A stretch of 9,130 nt of DNA from Candidatus Iainarchaeum sp. (GTDB taxonomy: Archaea; Iainarchaeota; Iainarchaeia; Iainarchaeales; UBA10191): the NCBI GenBank assembly GCA_013331925.1, contig DUFJ01000094.1, forward strand, positions 5,670 to 14,799, read 5' to 3'. The translations under genes were made by a program, and so were the position numbers. Below the pieces are notes generated by a model. It was not told the DNA's origin and made no database searches. It worked only from the letters and a program-made list of their open reading frames with translations. Below are positions 1 to 6,503 of this stretch, piece after piece; positions within the stretch are counted from its first letter, which is position 1, and each line of letters opens with the position of its first letter.

Positions 1-1094
1 GAACAGAAGCTGTTCCATGTGATTTTGTCATGATAGCAGCAGGCAATCTGGAAACAGTGAAACATATGCATCCTGCATTGAGAAGTAGGATTAGAGGATA
101 TGGTTATGAAGTTTACCTGAACCTTGACATGGATGACAATTTGGAGAACAGGAAGAAGATAGTGCAGTTTATAGCGCAGGAGATTAAAAAAGACGGCAAG
201 ATTCCTCACTTTTCAGCAAAGGCTTTGGAAAGCATTATTTTTGAAGCGCGCAAGAGGGCTGGAAGGAAAAGCAAGCTTACCTTAAAGTTGAGGGATTTGG
301 GAGGATTGGTGAGAGCTGCCGGAGACATTGCGATAGAGAAAAGGCACGAGCTTGTCACAGAGGATGATGTTTTTGAGGCAAGGCTTTCAGCAAGGACTTT
401 AGAGCAGCAGATGGTTTCAAAAATCCTTGAAGAGCGCAAGGATTATCAAGTTTATTTGACCGAAGGCTCAATGATTGGCAGACTCAACGGATTAGCGGTT
501 TCAGGAGATGGTGATGCAGGAATGGTTTTGCCTATTGAGGCAGAGGTTGCGCCTGCCATGAGCAAGTCTGAAGGAAAGTTAGTGGCAACTGGAAAGCTTG
601 GGGAGATTGCTAAGGAAGCAGTGCAGAATGTTTCTGCGATTATTAAAAAACTTTCAGGAAAGGACATTTCAACTTATGACATGCACATTCAATTCTTGCA
701 ATCCTATTCCGGAGTTGAAGGGGATTCTGCCTCTGTTTCTGTAGCTACTGCAGTAATTTCAGCATTGGAGGGAATTCCTGTAAAGCAAGGGCTTGCAATG
801 ACTGGCTCTTTGAGCGTTAGGGGAGAGGTAATGCCTGTCGGGGGCATTACAGCAAAAGTCCAGGCAGCTATAAAGGCAGGCTTTAAGGAAGTTGTAATTC
901 CTTACTCTAACAAGGATGATGTTGTTCTTCCTGAATTTGAGCTGAAGAAAATTAAGGTAATTCCTGTAAAGACCTTGAGCGAGGTTTTGGAGAACGCTTT
1001 CGAGCAAAACAGTGCAAAAACCAAGCTTCTTTCAGCCTTGAAAAAGCTCTTGAAATTCAACCTCGCAAACCTTGCGGCGCCGAAAATAGTTTAA
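1..1094 (+). CDS. lonB: Archaeal Lon protease (LonB type), 5' end missing
   Basis: ATP-dependent protease that unfolds and degrades damaged or regulatory proteins. Archaeal LonB is usually membrane-anchored and takes the place of FtsH. The frame is open from the window edge (first whole codon at 3), so the ATG at 30 is internal; the preceding codons VPCDFV match the family. The visible 363 residues start near the end of the AAA+ core: sensor-1 Asn in AAGN (codon 45-47), arginine-finger region [12 protein letters not shown], and sensor-2 helix [13 protein letters not shown] (about 285-330). The C-terminal protease domain carries the catalytic Ser in EGDSAS (codon 726-728) and Lys in GGITAKV (codon 855-857), 43 residues apart as in known Lon proteases. 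Walker A/B and the membrane segments expected in the AAA+ domain lie upstream of the window. The gene looks intact as far as it is seen. It converges on the next gene with 3 bases between stop codons. Confidence 0.96.
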   Translation, partial: TEAVPCDFVMIAAGNLETVKHMHPALRSRIRGYGYEVYLNLDMDDNLENRKKIVQFIAQEIKKDGKIPHFSAKALESIIFEARKRAGRKSKLTLKLRDLGGLVRAAGDIAIEKRHELVTEDDVFEARLSARTLEQQMVSKILEERKDYQVYLTEGSMIGRLNGLAVSGDGDAGMVLPIEAEVAPAMSKSEGKLVATGKLGEIAKEAVQNVSAIIKKLSGKDISTYDMHIQFLQSYSGVEGDSASVSVATAVISALEGIPVKQGLAMTGSLSVRGEVMPVGGITAKVQAAIKAGFKEVVIPYSNKDDVVLPEFELKKIKVIPVKTLSEVLENAFEQNSAKTKLLSALKKLLKFNLANLAAPKIV

Positions 1095-1097
1095 GTT

Positions 1098-1385
1098 CTA
1101 AAATCGCTTTGGCTTATTGAATTTCCGCAGCCTTGCCCTTTCTTTTCTTTTCTGCTCTTGAAGGTTTTTTCTGAGCGCTTCTTCCTGCTTTGCTGCGTTT
1201 TCCCTTAGCTTTGAAACATTTAATCCTTTTGCTTTTGCTGCTCTTATTTTTGGAACCAGCAGTTTTCTTTCTCTTAAGAGTGAGGCAATCTTATCGAGCT
1301 CTTTCACTGCCTTAAAATTTCCGCTTTCAAGCATTTCCAGAAGTCCAAAAAACCTTTCCAGGTGTTCTTTGGGAGTTTTTTCCAA
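1098..1385 (-). CDS. Small basic helical protein, unknown function
   Basis: I do not recognise a family. The 95-residue product has no membrane segment or signal peptide. It is rich in Lys, Arg, Glu, Leu and Ala and looks almost entirely helical, with a strongly basic C-terminal third (residues about 65-95, ending KFNKPKRF) that may form a coiled coil or bind nucleic acid; that is inference from composition. The start is TTG (1385-1383), 11 bases after the stop of the DUF373 gene on the same strand, so the two are probably cotranscribed. No strong Shine-Dalgarno sequence is visible; GAGTGG just upstream is weak. The next in-frame Met is residue 18, which would give a 78-residue protein. The tight fit between two stop codons, the operon spacing and the absence of a better frame argue that it is real. 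Confidence 0.7.
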   Translation of the reverse strand: MEKTPKEHLERFFGLLEMLESGNFKAVKELDKIASLLRERKLLVPKIRAAKAKGLNVSKLRENAAKQEEALRKNLQEQKRKERARLRKFNKPKRF

Positions 1386-1396
1386 GAAACCACTCT

Positions 1397-2635
1397 TCAG
1401 CTTGAGAGCAAAACTCTTCCCTGTTTGAGCCTGAACTCTGTCCGTGCTGCCTTTGCTTTTTCCTTGCTTTTTATCAAAGCGTATTCAATGCTTTTCTTGT
1501 CCTTGCTGATGCCTTCAACCTTTCCAACCCATTCTCCCTTTTTATTGTATACTGGCAGGCCTACAAGCAGTTTCGTGATCTTGCCTTGGACGTTGAATAC
1601 TTCTGAAATCTTGAACACTATCAAGAACGCGACAAAGCTTGAGGCTATGGTGAAAAGGAACGAGTTCAGGTCTGCTTTTCCTGCAAAAACCCCTTTCCCG
1701 GAATCAAGGATGAACCATACAAGAATGAGCGAAATTCCCGAAAGAAAGTAGTTGCGTATTTTGTAAGCGCGCTTTAAATGCACCAAATCTATTGTCCTGC
1801 CTATAATGAAAAGTTCTGCTGAAAGGAAGGTGAAGAATATGAATTGCACAGCAGCCTCCAGGCCTGCCTGTATGATGTCTGATTCTGTTGCTTGAGGCAG
1901 GGAATAGAAAACAGTGTACGCCCCTATTACTCCAAAGGCAAACACGAACAAGGTTGCGATATAGAACGGAAAGCTCGCCCTTTGGGTTTTGATGCTTTTT
2001 GCCATTATCCTCACAATGCTTGCAAGCCTGTCAAACAATCCAAACCCGTAAATTATGAGAAAACCGCCTAAAGTTCCTACAACAACCTGGCCTCCGATAG
2101 TCGGCAATGCTATGAGGATTAAAAGTATCAGGCCTGGAATTCCGAAAACCACTTTTTGCAAAAAAGGGTCTCTCAAGGCTTCCTTTATAGTGTAGTAAGC
2201 GCTTTCAATCTCTTTGGCCTGTTTTATGATCAAAGTTTCCTTGCTTATTACCGGAGCTCTGGACTGCAGTATTGGCAGTACCTGGTCATCCTCCGCTCCG
2301 TCAGTCACTAGAATGAAAGCGTCCGCAGGAAACTTTTCCATTACAGAATCAAGCTGTTCGTTGATGCGCTTGTCGCTTTCCAGGCCAAACTTTCCTGCTC
2401 CTGTGAGCGTTACGACTTCAACATTAGCGTAAAGCTTTTTTGCTTCCTGCATTTTTTTCACAGCAGCAAAAACAGTGTTGCTGTCAGAATCTTCAGGGTC
2501 TGCCAATGCAAGCTTTGCTGCAGCATTCAAGTTTGCTTTCTTCCCTATTATAGGGCCTTCAATGCCTGCCTTTCTCCCGAAATCGTCATCCCTGTCAACG
2601 CACACTACCAGGACGCTTTTTGTCTTTTCAGCCAT
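1397..2635 (-). CDS. DUF373 family polytopic membrane protein with PRC-barrel-like tail
   Basis: Member of the archaeal DUF373 family, whose function is unknown. The 412-residue product has a soluble N-terminal domain (1 to about 155) with the family hallmarks VDRDDDFGRKAG (13-24), GPIIGKKAN (27-35) and ALADPEDSDSN (43-53), plus a second acidic turn TDGAEDD (111-117). Six predicted membrane helices follow at about 162-180, 183-201, 223-245, 260-279, 296-312 and 324-343. The tail (about 355-411) contains GLPVYNKKGEWVGKVEGI, which resembles a PRC-barrel strand pattern. The aspartate-rich N-terminal domain suggests nucleotide or metal binding, but this is inference. The ATG at 2635 has a TATA-like box about 20-25 bases upstream and no Shine-Dalgarno sequence, suggesting a leaderless transcript. 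It heads a two-gene unit with the small basic protein downstream and is divergent from the SPFH gene. Confidence 0.93.
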   Translation of the reverse strand: MAEKTKSVLVVCVDRDDDFGRKAGIEGPIIGKKANLNAAAKLALADPEDSDSNTVFAAVKKMQEAKKLYANVEVVTLTGAGKFGLESDKRINEQLDSVMEKFPADAFILVTDGAEDDQVLPILQSRAPVISKETLIIKQAKEIESAYYTIKEALRDPFLQKVVFGIPGLILLILIALPTIGGQVVVGTLGGFLIIYGFGLFDRLASIVRIMAKSIKTQRASFPFYIATLFVFAFGVIGAYTVFYSLPQATESDIIQAGLEAAVQFIFFTFLSAELFIIGRTIDLVHLKRAYKIRNYFLSGISLILVWFILDSGKGVFAGKADLNSFLFTIASSFVAFLIVFKISEVFNVQGKITKLLVGLPVYNKKGEWVGKVEGISKDKKSIEYALIKSKEKAKAARTEFRLKQGRVLLSS

Positions 2636-2651
2636 TTAAAAAACCCGCTTG

Positions 2652-2660
2652 TTTTATAAA
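2652..2660 (-). promoter_or_regulatory. TATA-like box for the DUF373 gene
   Basis: Read on the minus strand this is TTTATAAAA, a near-consensus archaeal TATA box, about 20-25 bases before the ATG at 2635. With the usual TATA-to-start distance of about 25-30 bases, transcription would begin at or close to the ATG, consistent with the lack of a Shine-Dalgarno sequence. Assignment is from sequence only. Confidence 0.5.
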
Positions 2661-2690
2661 CGCGCAACCTTTAATTATTGTGCCTTAAAG

Positions 2691-2698
2691 TATTTAAT
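2691..2698 (+). promoter_or_regulatory. TATA-like box for the SPFH gene
   Basis: TATTTAAT lies about 50 bases before the ATG at 2744. It predicts a start site near 2720 and a leader of roughly 24 bases that contains a purine-rich ribosome site GGAAGGCGGAG (2725-2735). A short inverted repeat (2704-2720) falls between the box and the predicted start. Confidence 0.45.
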
Positions 2699-2743
2699 TA
2701 ACTAACGCTTTTTAGGCGTTTTTTGGAAGGCGGAGATTTTTCT

Positions 2744-3709
2744 ATGGCAAAGCGGTTTGGCAAGGTTGAAAGCTACAAGCTGAAAGAGCTAATATTCATC
2801 CTTATCCTCCTCATTGTAGTGCTGTCAGCTGCAGCAATCTTCATCTTCAGGGACGTTATTGCAATCTATATTCTTGTAGGATTTTTCGCGCTCTTCCTTG
2901 TAATCCTTGTCTCGCGCTATGATTTCCTGCTTGCCTTGAAAGAGTATGAGAGAGCGGTGATTTTCAGGTTTGGAAGGGCAAAGAGAGTCGGAGGCCCTGG
3001 CTGGACTTTCATCTGGCCTGTTATAGAGAGCGCAAGGTTTGTTGACTTGAGGACGCAAACGATTGACGTAAAGCCTCAGGAGGTAATCACCAGGGACAAA
3101 GTGGTAGTGAAGATTGACGCGATAATATACCTTTTTGTGAAAAAAGAAAATGATGCTGTAATGAAAAGCGTTTTGGAAATTGACGATTACAGGAAGGGAG
3201 CGGAGCAGTTTGTTGTAGCAAGCATTAGGGATGCTGCAGGAGAGCTAACTTTAACAGAACTGATTTCAAGCATTGAAAAATTAAACCAGGAAGTCAAGCA
3301 AAAGCTCGAGCAGATAACCACTTCCTGGGGAGTTTCAATAGAGGCTGTTGAAATCCAGCATCTTTCAGTTCCTAAAGAAATCAGCGATGCTTTTTCAGAG
3401 CAAAAGGCTGCTGAGCAGAAAAAGCTCGCAAGGACTGAATTAGCAAAAGCTCACCAGATTGAGATAGAGGCTGTGAGGGACGCTGCTGAAGGCCTTTCAG
3501 ACAAGGCACTATCTTACTATTACATCCGCGCCTTGGAAAGGCTGGGAAGAGGCAAGGCAACAAAGTACATTTTCCCTTTAGAGCTTACGCAACTGGCTTC
3601 AAGGCTTTCCGGAGTCAAGAGCGAGGGCGCTGCTGAAGACCTGTTCAAAAAATACGCTCCAGCAATCAAGAAGCTTTTGGCAAAGAAATCTGGCAAGAAA
3701 AAGAAATGA
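2744..3709 (+). CDS. Stomatin/prohibitin-like SPFH-domain membrane protein
   Basis: SPFH proteins assemble into membrane-bound oligomeric scaffolds that organise lipid domains and often control membrane proteases. The 321-residue product has two N-terminal hydrophobic segments (about 15-35 and 38-56) and then the SPFH domain from about residue 66 (EYERAVIFRFGR, GGPGWTFIWPVIE, DLRTQTIDVKPQEVITRD). A charged, Ala/Glu/Lys-rich helical region (about 212-250) is the usual coiled-coil part. The C-terminal region contains the stomatin-like stretch ALERLGRGKATKYIFPLEL and ends in a lysine-rich tail. I chose the ATG at 2744 because GGCGGAG lies 8 bases upstream; a TTG 21 bases earlier is in frame but overlaps that ribosome site. 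No NfeD-type partner gene is next to it. It is divergent from DUF373 and convergent with the SpoIIM-like gene. Confidence 0.93.
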   Translation: MAKRFGKVESYKLKELIFILILLIVVLSAAAIFIFRDVIAIYILVGFFALFLVILVSRYDFLLALKEYERAVIFRFGRAKRVGGPGWTFIWPVIESARFVDLRTQTIDVKPQEVITRDKVVVKIDAIIYLFVKKENDAVMKSVLEIDDYRKGAEQFVVASIRDAAGELTLTELISSIEKLNQEVKQKLEQITTSWGVSIEAVEIQHLSVPKEISDAFSEQKAAEQKKLARTELAKAHQIEIEAVRDAAEGLSDKALSYYYIRALERLGRGKATKYIFPLELTQLASRLSGVKSEGAAEDLFKKYAPAIKKLLAKKSGKKKK

Positions 3710-3710
3710 A

Positions 3711-3724
3711 CTTTTGCTTTTTTT
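3711..3724 (+). terminator. T-rich terminator after the SPFH gene
   Basis: CTTTTGCTTTTTTT directly follows the SPFH stop codon and overlaps the stop of the convergent gene. Oligo-T runs on the coding strand are the usual archaeal termination signal. There is no clear hairpin. Confidence 0.4.
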
Positions 3725-4601
3725 AACCGCCAACGATTATCGCTGCCTCTATGAATGCTGCTGCAAGAAGTATGATGTATGCGATTACTATCAGCACTAT
3801 CGCGTCTTTCGCCACTTGCTCGAAGCCTTTTGTCTGGAATTTTCCCCTGATGATTGCAGCGCTAATAATGCCACCAGCAATCGCCCCCAAAAAGTAAGCG
3901 AGGATTTCAGGAATTCCGTGCGGCACCAAGCCAATTCCTGAAGCTAGTCCATGCCCGTAGGATTGGAGCTCTAGGGCTTTCTGGCCTATGAGAATTCCAA
4001 TAACGCTCGCGTTCCACGCAAGCAAAAACACCGCTCCAGCTCCGTACAGGAAACTGAACAATATTGCCAAGCCTAGGACTATGGCATTGTTTGCGAAAAT
4101 GAACTCTCCGCATTTTTCAAGGCTTTTTGAGGCAGCAAAGCAGTCATCTCTTGAAGCGTTTCCTGAAAAAGCCCCTTGGATTGCAGAGAGAGTGCTTTTC
4201 TGCTCGCTGAATACCTTCTCCCTTAAAGGCGCTTGAAAGCACGCGCTTCCGATGCAGATGTTTCCGTTCTCGCTTGGCAGGGCGAAATACCAGAACGAAT
4301 AGCTTAAAATCAATCCTATGAAAAACCAGGTGAATATTGCGATAATGTCAAAATGCCTTGCAACAAAGCCTAAAGAACTGCTTGGCTTTTCCTCCTCTTC
4401 CTCCTCTTCCTCGCTGAAAATCTTTTCAATCAATGGCACTAGGCCGATGGTTACAAACGCTATGGCTGTAATGCTCGCGTTGTTCGGGAAGATTGCGTAA
4501 GCAACCCAGATGCTCAGGCTTGAGATTATGAAGCTTTGGATAAGCAGGTATACTGGATGTTTTCTGACCTCTTTGCTTCCGAACAAAAACTCCAGTACCA
4601 T
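3723..4601 (-). CDS. SpoIIM-like (DUF95) polytopic membrane protein
   Basis: Belongs to the stage II sporulation protein M / DUF95 membrane family. The bacterial member works in engulfment during sporulation; the archaeal role is unknown, so the name should not be read as function. The 292-residue product has about seven hydrophobic segments (18-38, 44-59, 85-107, 171-193, 196-207, 228-252, 264-288) and the family signature VPHGIPEILAYFLGAIAGG (226-244). I chose the ATG at 4601 because MVLEFLFGSKE followed by KHP is how archaeal members typically begin as I recall them; a TTG at 4664 would add 21 basic residues. Between the first helix pair and the third helix is a run of eight Glu (64-71). 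The loop between helices three and four has four cysteines (116, 121, 154, 164). The gene shares a divergent promoter region with csl4. Confidence 0.88.
   Translation of the reverse strand: MVLEFLFGSKEVRKHPVYLLIQSFIISSLSIWVAYAIFPNNASITAIAFVTIGLVPLIEKIFSEEEEEEEEKPSSSLGFVARHFDIIAIFTWFFIGLILSYSFWYFALPSENGNICIGSACFQAPLREKVFSEQKSTLSAIQGAFSGNASRDDCFAASKSLEKCGEFIFANNAIVLGLAILFSFLYGAGAVFLLAWNASVIGILIGQKALELQSYGHGLASGIGLVPHGIPEILAYFLGAIAGGIISAAIIRGKFQTKGFEQVAKDAIVLIVIAYIILLAAAFIEAAIIVGG
4389..4412 (-). repeat. Tandem 9-base repeat coding for eight glutamates
   Basis: On the plus strand CCTCCTCTT occurs twice in tandem (4391-4399, 4400-4408) followed by a partial third copy. On the minus strand it encodes eight consecutive Glu residues in the SpoIIM-like protein, in the loop between the second and third membrane helices. 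Such a repeat can slip in replication, and its length could vary between strains by three residues per unit while keeping frame. Confidence 0.85.
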
Positions 4602-4668
4602 TCTCCCACTTTTCCTCAAGCGCTTGTTTTTTAATTCTTTTTCTCTCCAAGAGTATTGAATCAAAGCC

Positions 4669-4682
4669 TTAAAATAATAAAG
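4669..4682. promoter_or_regulatory. Shared AT-rich promoter element of csl4 and the SpoIIM-like gene
   Basis: On the plus strand TTAAAATAATAAAG is centred about 25 bases before the csl4 ATG at 4700, which would give a leaderless csl4 transcript. On the minus strand the same bases read CTTTATTATTTTAA, a TATA-like box that predicts a start near 4650 and a leader of about 50 bases before the ATG at 4601. Both readings rest on spacing and composition only. Confidence 0.45.
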
Positions 4683-4699
4683 CTTTTTTTGGTTTTAAA

Positions 4700-5272
4700 A
4701 TGCTTTCTAAAAAACTTGTCTTTCCTGGAGAGTTCCTGGCTACGGAGGAAGAGTATTCTTCAGGAGTTAACACTTTCTCTGATTCTGAAGGCAGGGTTTT
4801 TGCTGACAGTGTAGGAATAGCTGATTTTGACGATGCAAAAAGAGAGGTTCTTGTGAGCAAAAAGTCCAGGATTGTAAAGCCTGCAGGAATCGGAAGCACT
4901 GTTTTAGGCAAGGTAATGTTTGTCAAGGACAACATGATTGTGCTTGAGCTTGTTGAGGCTGAAAAGAACGGCGAAGAGCTAAGGCTATTGCACAGCACAG
5001 GAAGCCTGATGGTTTCAAGGGTTTCAAACTTTTTCGTAAAGCGCTTGCGCGATGATTTCAAGATTGGAGACCTGGTGAAAGCAAGGATTATTGAAGCAAA
5101 CACTTACGGAGTGGAGCTTTCAACAAACGCCCCGAATTTGGGTGTTGTTAGGGCTTATTGCTCAAAATGCAGGCAGGAGTTGGGATTGTTTGCCGGAAGC
5201 CTGAAATGCACTAGCTGCGGTTCTTTAGAGAGGAGAAAGCTTTCTTCAGAATACTCTTTGAAAAAAAGCTGA
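4700..5272 (+). CDS. csl4: Exosome RNA-binding subunit Csl4
   Basis: Csl4 is a cap protein of the archaeal RNA exosome. It binds substrate RNA above the Rrp41-Rrp42 ring and recruits DnaG for 3'-5' RNA decay and tailing. The 190-residue product fits the usual length. An N-terminal domain (about 1-60, starting with the typical VFPGEFLATEEEY) is followed by an S1-type RNA-binding barrel (about 66-144; IGSTVLGKVMFV and FKIGDLVKARII) and a C-terminal zinc ribbon with Cys154, Cys157, Cys170 and Cys173 in two CxxC pairs (CSKC, CTSC). All four zinc ligands are present. The ATG at 4700 has no Shine-Dalgarno sequence and probably starts a leaderless mRNA. rpoL follows after 20 bases, probably as one transcript; that pairing of exosome and polymerase genes fits archaeal practice as I recall it. 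Confidence 0.95.
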   Translation: MLSKKLVFPGEFLATEEEYSSGVNTFSDSEGRVFADSVGIADFDDAKREVLVSKKSRIVKPAGIGSTVLGKVMFVKDNMIVLELVEAEKNGEELRLLHSTGSLMVSRVSNFFVKRLRDDFKIGDLVKARIIEANTYGVELSTNAPNLGVVRAYCSKCRQELGLFAGSLKCTSCGSLERRKLSSEYSLKKS

Positions 5273-5292
5273 ACGTTTTCGGAAGTGAAAGA

Positions 5293-5568
5293 ATGGAGCT
5301 TGAGGTTTTAAAGTCTGAAAAAAACTTTTTGGAATTTGTCATAAAGGAGGAAAGGCATTCCCTGCCTAATCTCTTGAAAAGCAAGCTGCTTGAAAACCCT
5401 GACGTCAGCTTTGCCGCTTACCAGCTAAAGCACCCAATGGACAAGAATTCTGTCTTTGTCTTGAGGACAAAATCCAAGCCTGCCTCCAAGGCATTATCTG
5501 AAGCCTGCAATTCCCTGGCTGAAGAGCTCTCAAGCTTTGAGAAAGCCTTGAAGAAAGCGTTGAAGTAA
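5293..5568 (+). CDS. rpoL: DNA-directed RNA polymerase subunit L
   Basis: Small assembly subunit of archaeal RNA polymerase, counterpart of eukaryotic Rpb11/AC19. It pairs with subunit D to form the platform that nucleates the large subunits. The 91-residue product is the normal family length and shows the expected pattern: an N-terminal strand MELEVLKSEKN, then HSLPNLLKSKLLENPDVSFAAY (the HxxxN motif at residues 22-26 is characteristic), then KHPMD and a strand FVLRTKSK, and a C-terminal amphipathic helix. The ATG at 5293 is preceded by a purine-rich stretch GGAAGTGAAAG that can serve as ribosome site. It lies 20 bases after csl4. The stop codon is part of the AT-rich element that probably promotes the next gene. 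Confidence 0.94.
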   Translation: MELEVLKSEKNFLEFVIKEERHSLPNLLKSKLLENPDVSFAAYQLKHPMDKNSVFVLRTKSKPASKALSEACNSLAEELSSFEKALKKALK

Positions 5569-5573
5569 TAAAA
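5566..5573 (+). promoter_or_regulatory. TATA-like box for the signal peptidase gene
   Basis: TAATAAAA overlaps the rpoL stop codon. It lies about 30 bases before the TTG cluster at 5598-5607, matching the spacing of a leaderless transcript. The T-rich stretch after it (5575-5594) may also end the rpoL transcript. Confidence 0.4.
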
Positions 5574-5574
5574 C

Positions 5575-5594
5575 CTTTTCCCCTTCTTTTTTTT
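5575..5594 (+). terminator. Pyrimidine/T-rich tract after rpoL
   Basis: CCTTTTCCCCTTCTTTTTTTT follows rpoL, ending in at least eight T residues. This is compatible with an archaeal oligo-T terminator for the csl4-rpoL transcript. It also lies where the initiator region of the next gene would be, so the two roles cannot be separated by eye. Confidence 0.35.
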
Positions 5595-5597
5595 GAG

Positions 5598-6428
5598 TTG
5601 TTGCCTTTGAAGAAAAAACTCCAGGCTTTCAGGAAAAAGTTGAAATGGCTTGACCCCTTCACCTACGTTGACCTGCTTTTGGAAAAATACTGGCCTGCAA
5701 AGCACGGCAAAAAGACAGACGTGCAGGAGATAGGCTATACCCTAGTGTATATTGTTTCAGCTTTTATTTTCGCTTTCCTAATCTACCAGTTCTTTGCGCT
5801 TGCCTTGCAGACAAACAGCCCTATTGTAATAGTGATTTCAGAATCAATGGAGCCAAACCTGTACAGGGGAGATGTTGTTTTCATCCAAGGAGCAAGCTTT
5901 GCATCATTAAAAGCCCAAGAGCTTTTTGTTCCAGAAAACGTTTCAGGAAAGCTGTTTTCAGAATTTGCTGAAGCCTCTTACTCTCCCTCGCAAGTTTCCA
6001 ATGCTGGAAAAGAGCTTTCAGCAATTCAAGCAGGAGGCAAGGAGATAAAGCCAAGCCAGGACGGAGACATAAACCTTTACTACTCTTCCTTCACCGGAGA
6101 GCAGATAATCCACAGAGTCGTGGCAAAGCTTAACGCTTTGGACGCAAGCTTCCTGCTTACAAAAGGCGATAATGAAAAAACAAACTGGACTTTTGACCAG
6201 GACTGCGGGAAAAAGATTCAAGAGCCTATTCTTGGAACTGACACTTCAAGAATAATAATTGAAAAGCCCTGCATTACTCTCTATCCTCTCAAGATTTCAG
6301 AAATTGAAGGCAAGGCAGTTTTTAGAATTCCGATAATCGGCTGCGTCAAGGTCTGGGTTTTTGACGACTTGCCTTCCCTAATATCCAAGGGCGCAATGCC
6401 TGAGCATTATAACGGCGGATTGTGCTAG
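5598..6428 (+). CDS. Signal peptidase I, archaeal/ER type (S26B)
   Basis: Membrane-bound serine protease that removes signal peptides from secreted proteins on the outer face of the membrane. The product of up to 276 residues has a basic cytoplasmic N-terminus, one membrane helix (about 48-70) and the catalytic Ser83 in SESMEPNLYRGD. The general-base position is His172 in IIHRV rather than Lys, which marks the archaeal/ER type. Asp191 in KGDNE, with Asp200 or Asp202 after it, supplies the acidic residue. The terminal motif VFRIPIIGCVKVW is typical. The spacing Ser to His is 89 residues, longer than the roughly 70 I recall for a Methanococcus enzyme; an extra region lies at about 100-160. No second C-terminal membrane helix is seen. 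TTG codons at 5598, 5601 and 5607 are all possible starts; there is no ATG and no clear ribosome site, so the exact start is uncertain by up to three residues. Confidence 0.92.
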   Translation: MLPLKKKLQAFRKKLKWLDPFTYVDLLLEKYWPAKHGKKTDVQEIGYTLVYIVSAFIFAFLIYQFFALALQTNSPIVIVISESMEPNLYRGDVVFIQGASFASLKAQELFVPENVSGKLFSEFAEASYSPSQVSNAGKELSAIQAGGKEIKPSQDGDINLYYSSFTGEQIIHRVVAKLNALDASFLLTKGDNEKTNWTFDQDCGKKIQEPILGTDTSRIIIEKPCITLYPLKISEIEGKAVFRIPIIGCVKVWVFDDLPSLISKGAMPEHYNGGLC

Positions 6429-6450
6429 GCATTGGAAAAACGCGGTAAGG

Positions 6451-6459
6451 TTTTAATTA
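6451..6459 (+). promoter_or_regulatory. TATA-like box for PCNA 1
   Basis: TTTTAATTA lies about 50 bases before the ATG at 6504, predicting a start near 6480 and a leader of about 24 bases. That leader contains AAGGTG (6491-6496), 7 bases from the ATG, as ribosome site. Confidence 0.45.
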
Positions 6460-6503
6460 GTGCTGAACAATAAAAATCAGTTATAGGCAAAAGGTGCTTT
6501 TTG

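Noticed and set aside
30..32. ATG at 30 as the true start of lonB
   Set aside because: The frame continues upstream with VPCDFV, a conserved part of the AAA+ core, so the gene is cut by the window edge rather than starting here.
1362..1751. Plus-strand open frame of 129 codons opposite the DUF373 gene
   Set aside because: It is antisense to a well-supported gene, its product shows no domain pattern, and it starts inside the neighbouring small gene. It looks like a shadow of codon usage.
2723..2743. TTG at 2723 as the start of the SPFH protein
   Set aside because: The codons between it and the ATG at 2744 overlap the ribosome site GGCGGAG and have no counterpart in stomatin-type proteins.
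4602..4664. TTG at 4664 as the start of the SpoIIM-like protein
   Set aside because: It would add a 21-residue basic extension and lies upstream of the predicted transcription start; the ATG at 4601 gives the N-terminus usual for the family.
4669..5103. Minus-strand open frame of 144 codons opposite csl4
   Set aside because: Ser/Thr/Leu-rich low-complexity product, fully antisense to csl4 with its clear S1 and zinc-ribbon motifs.
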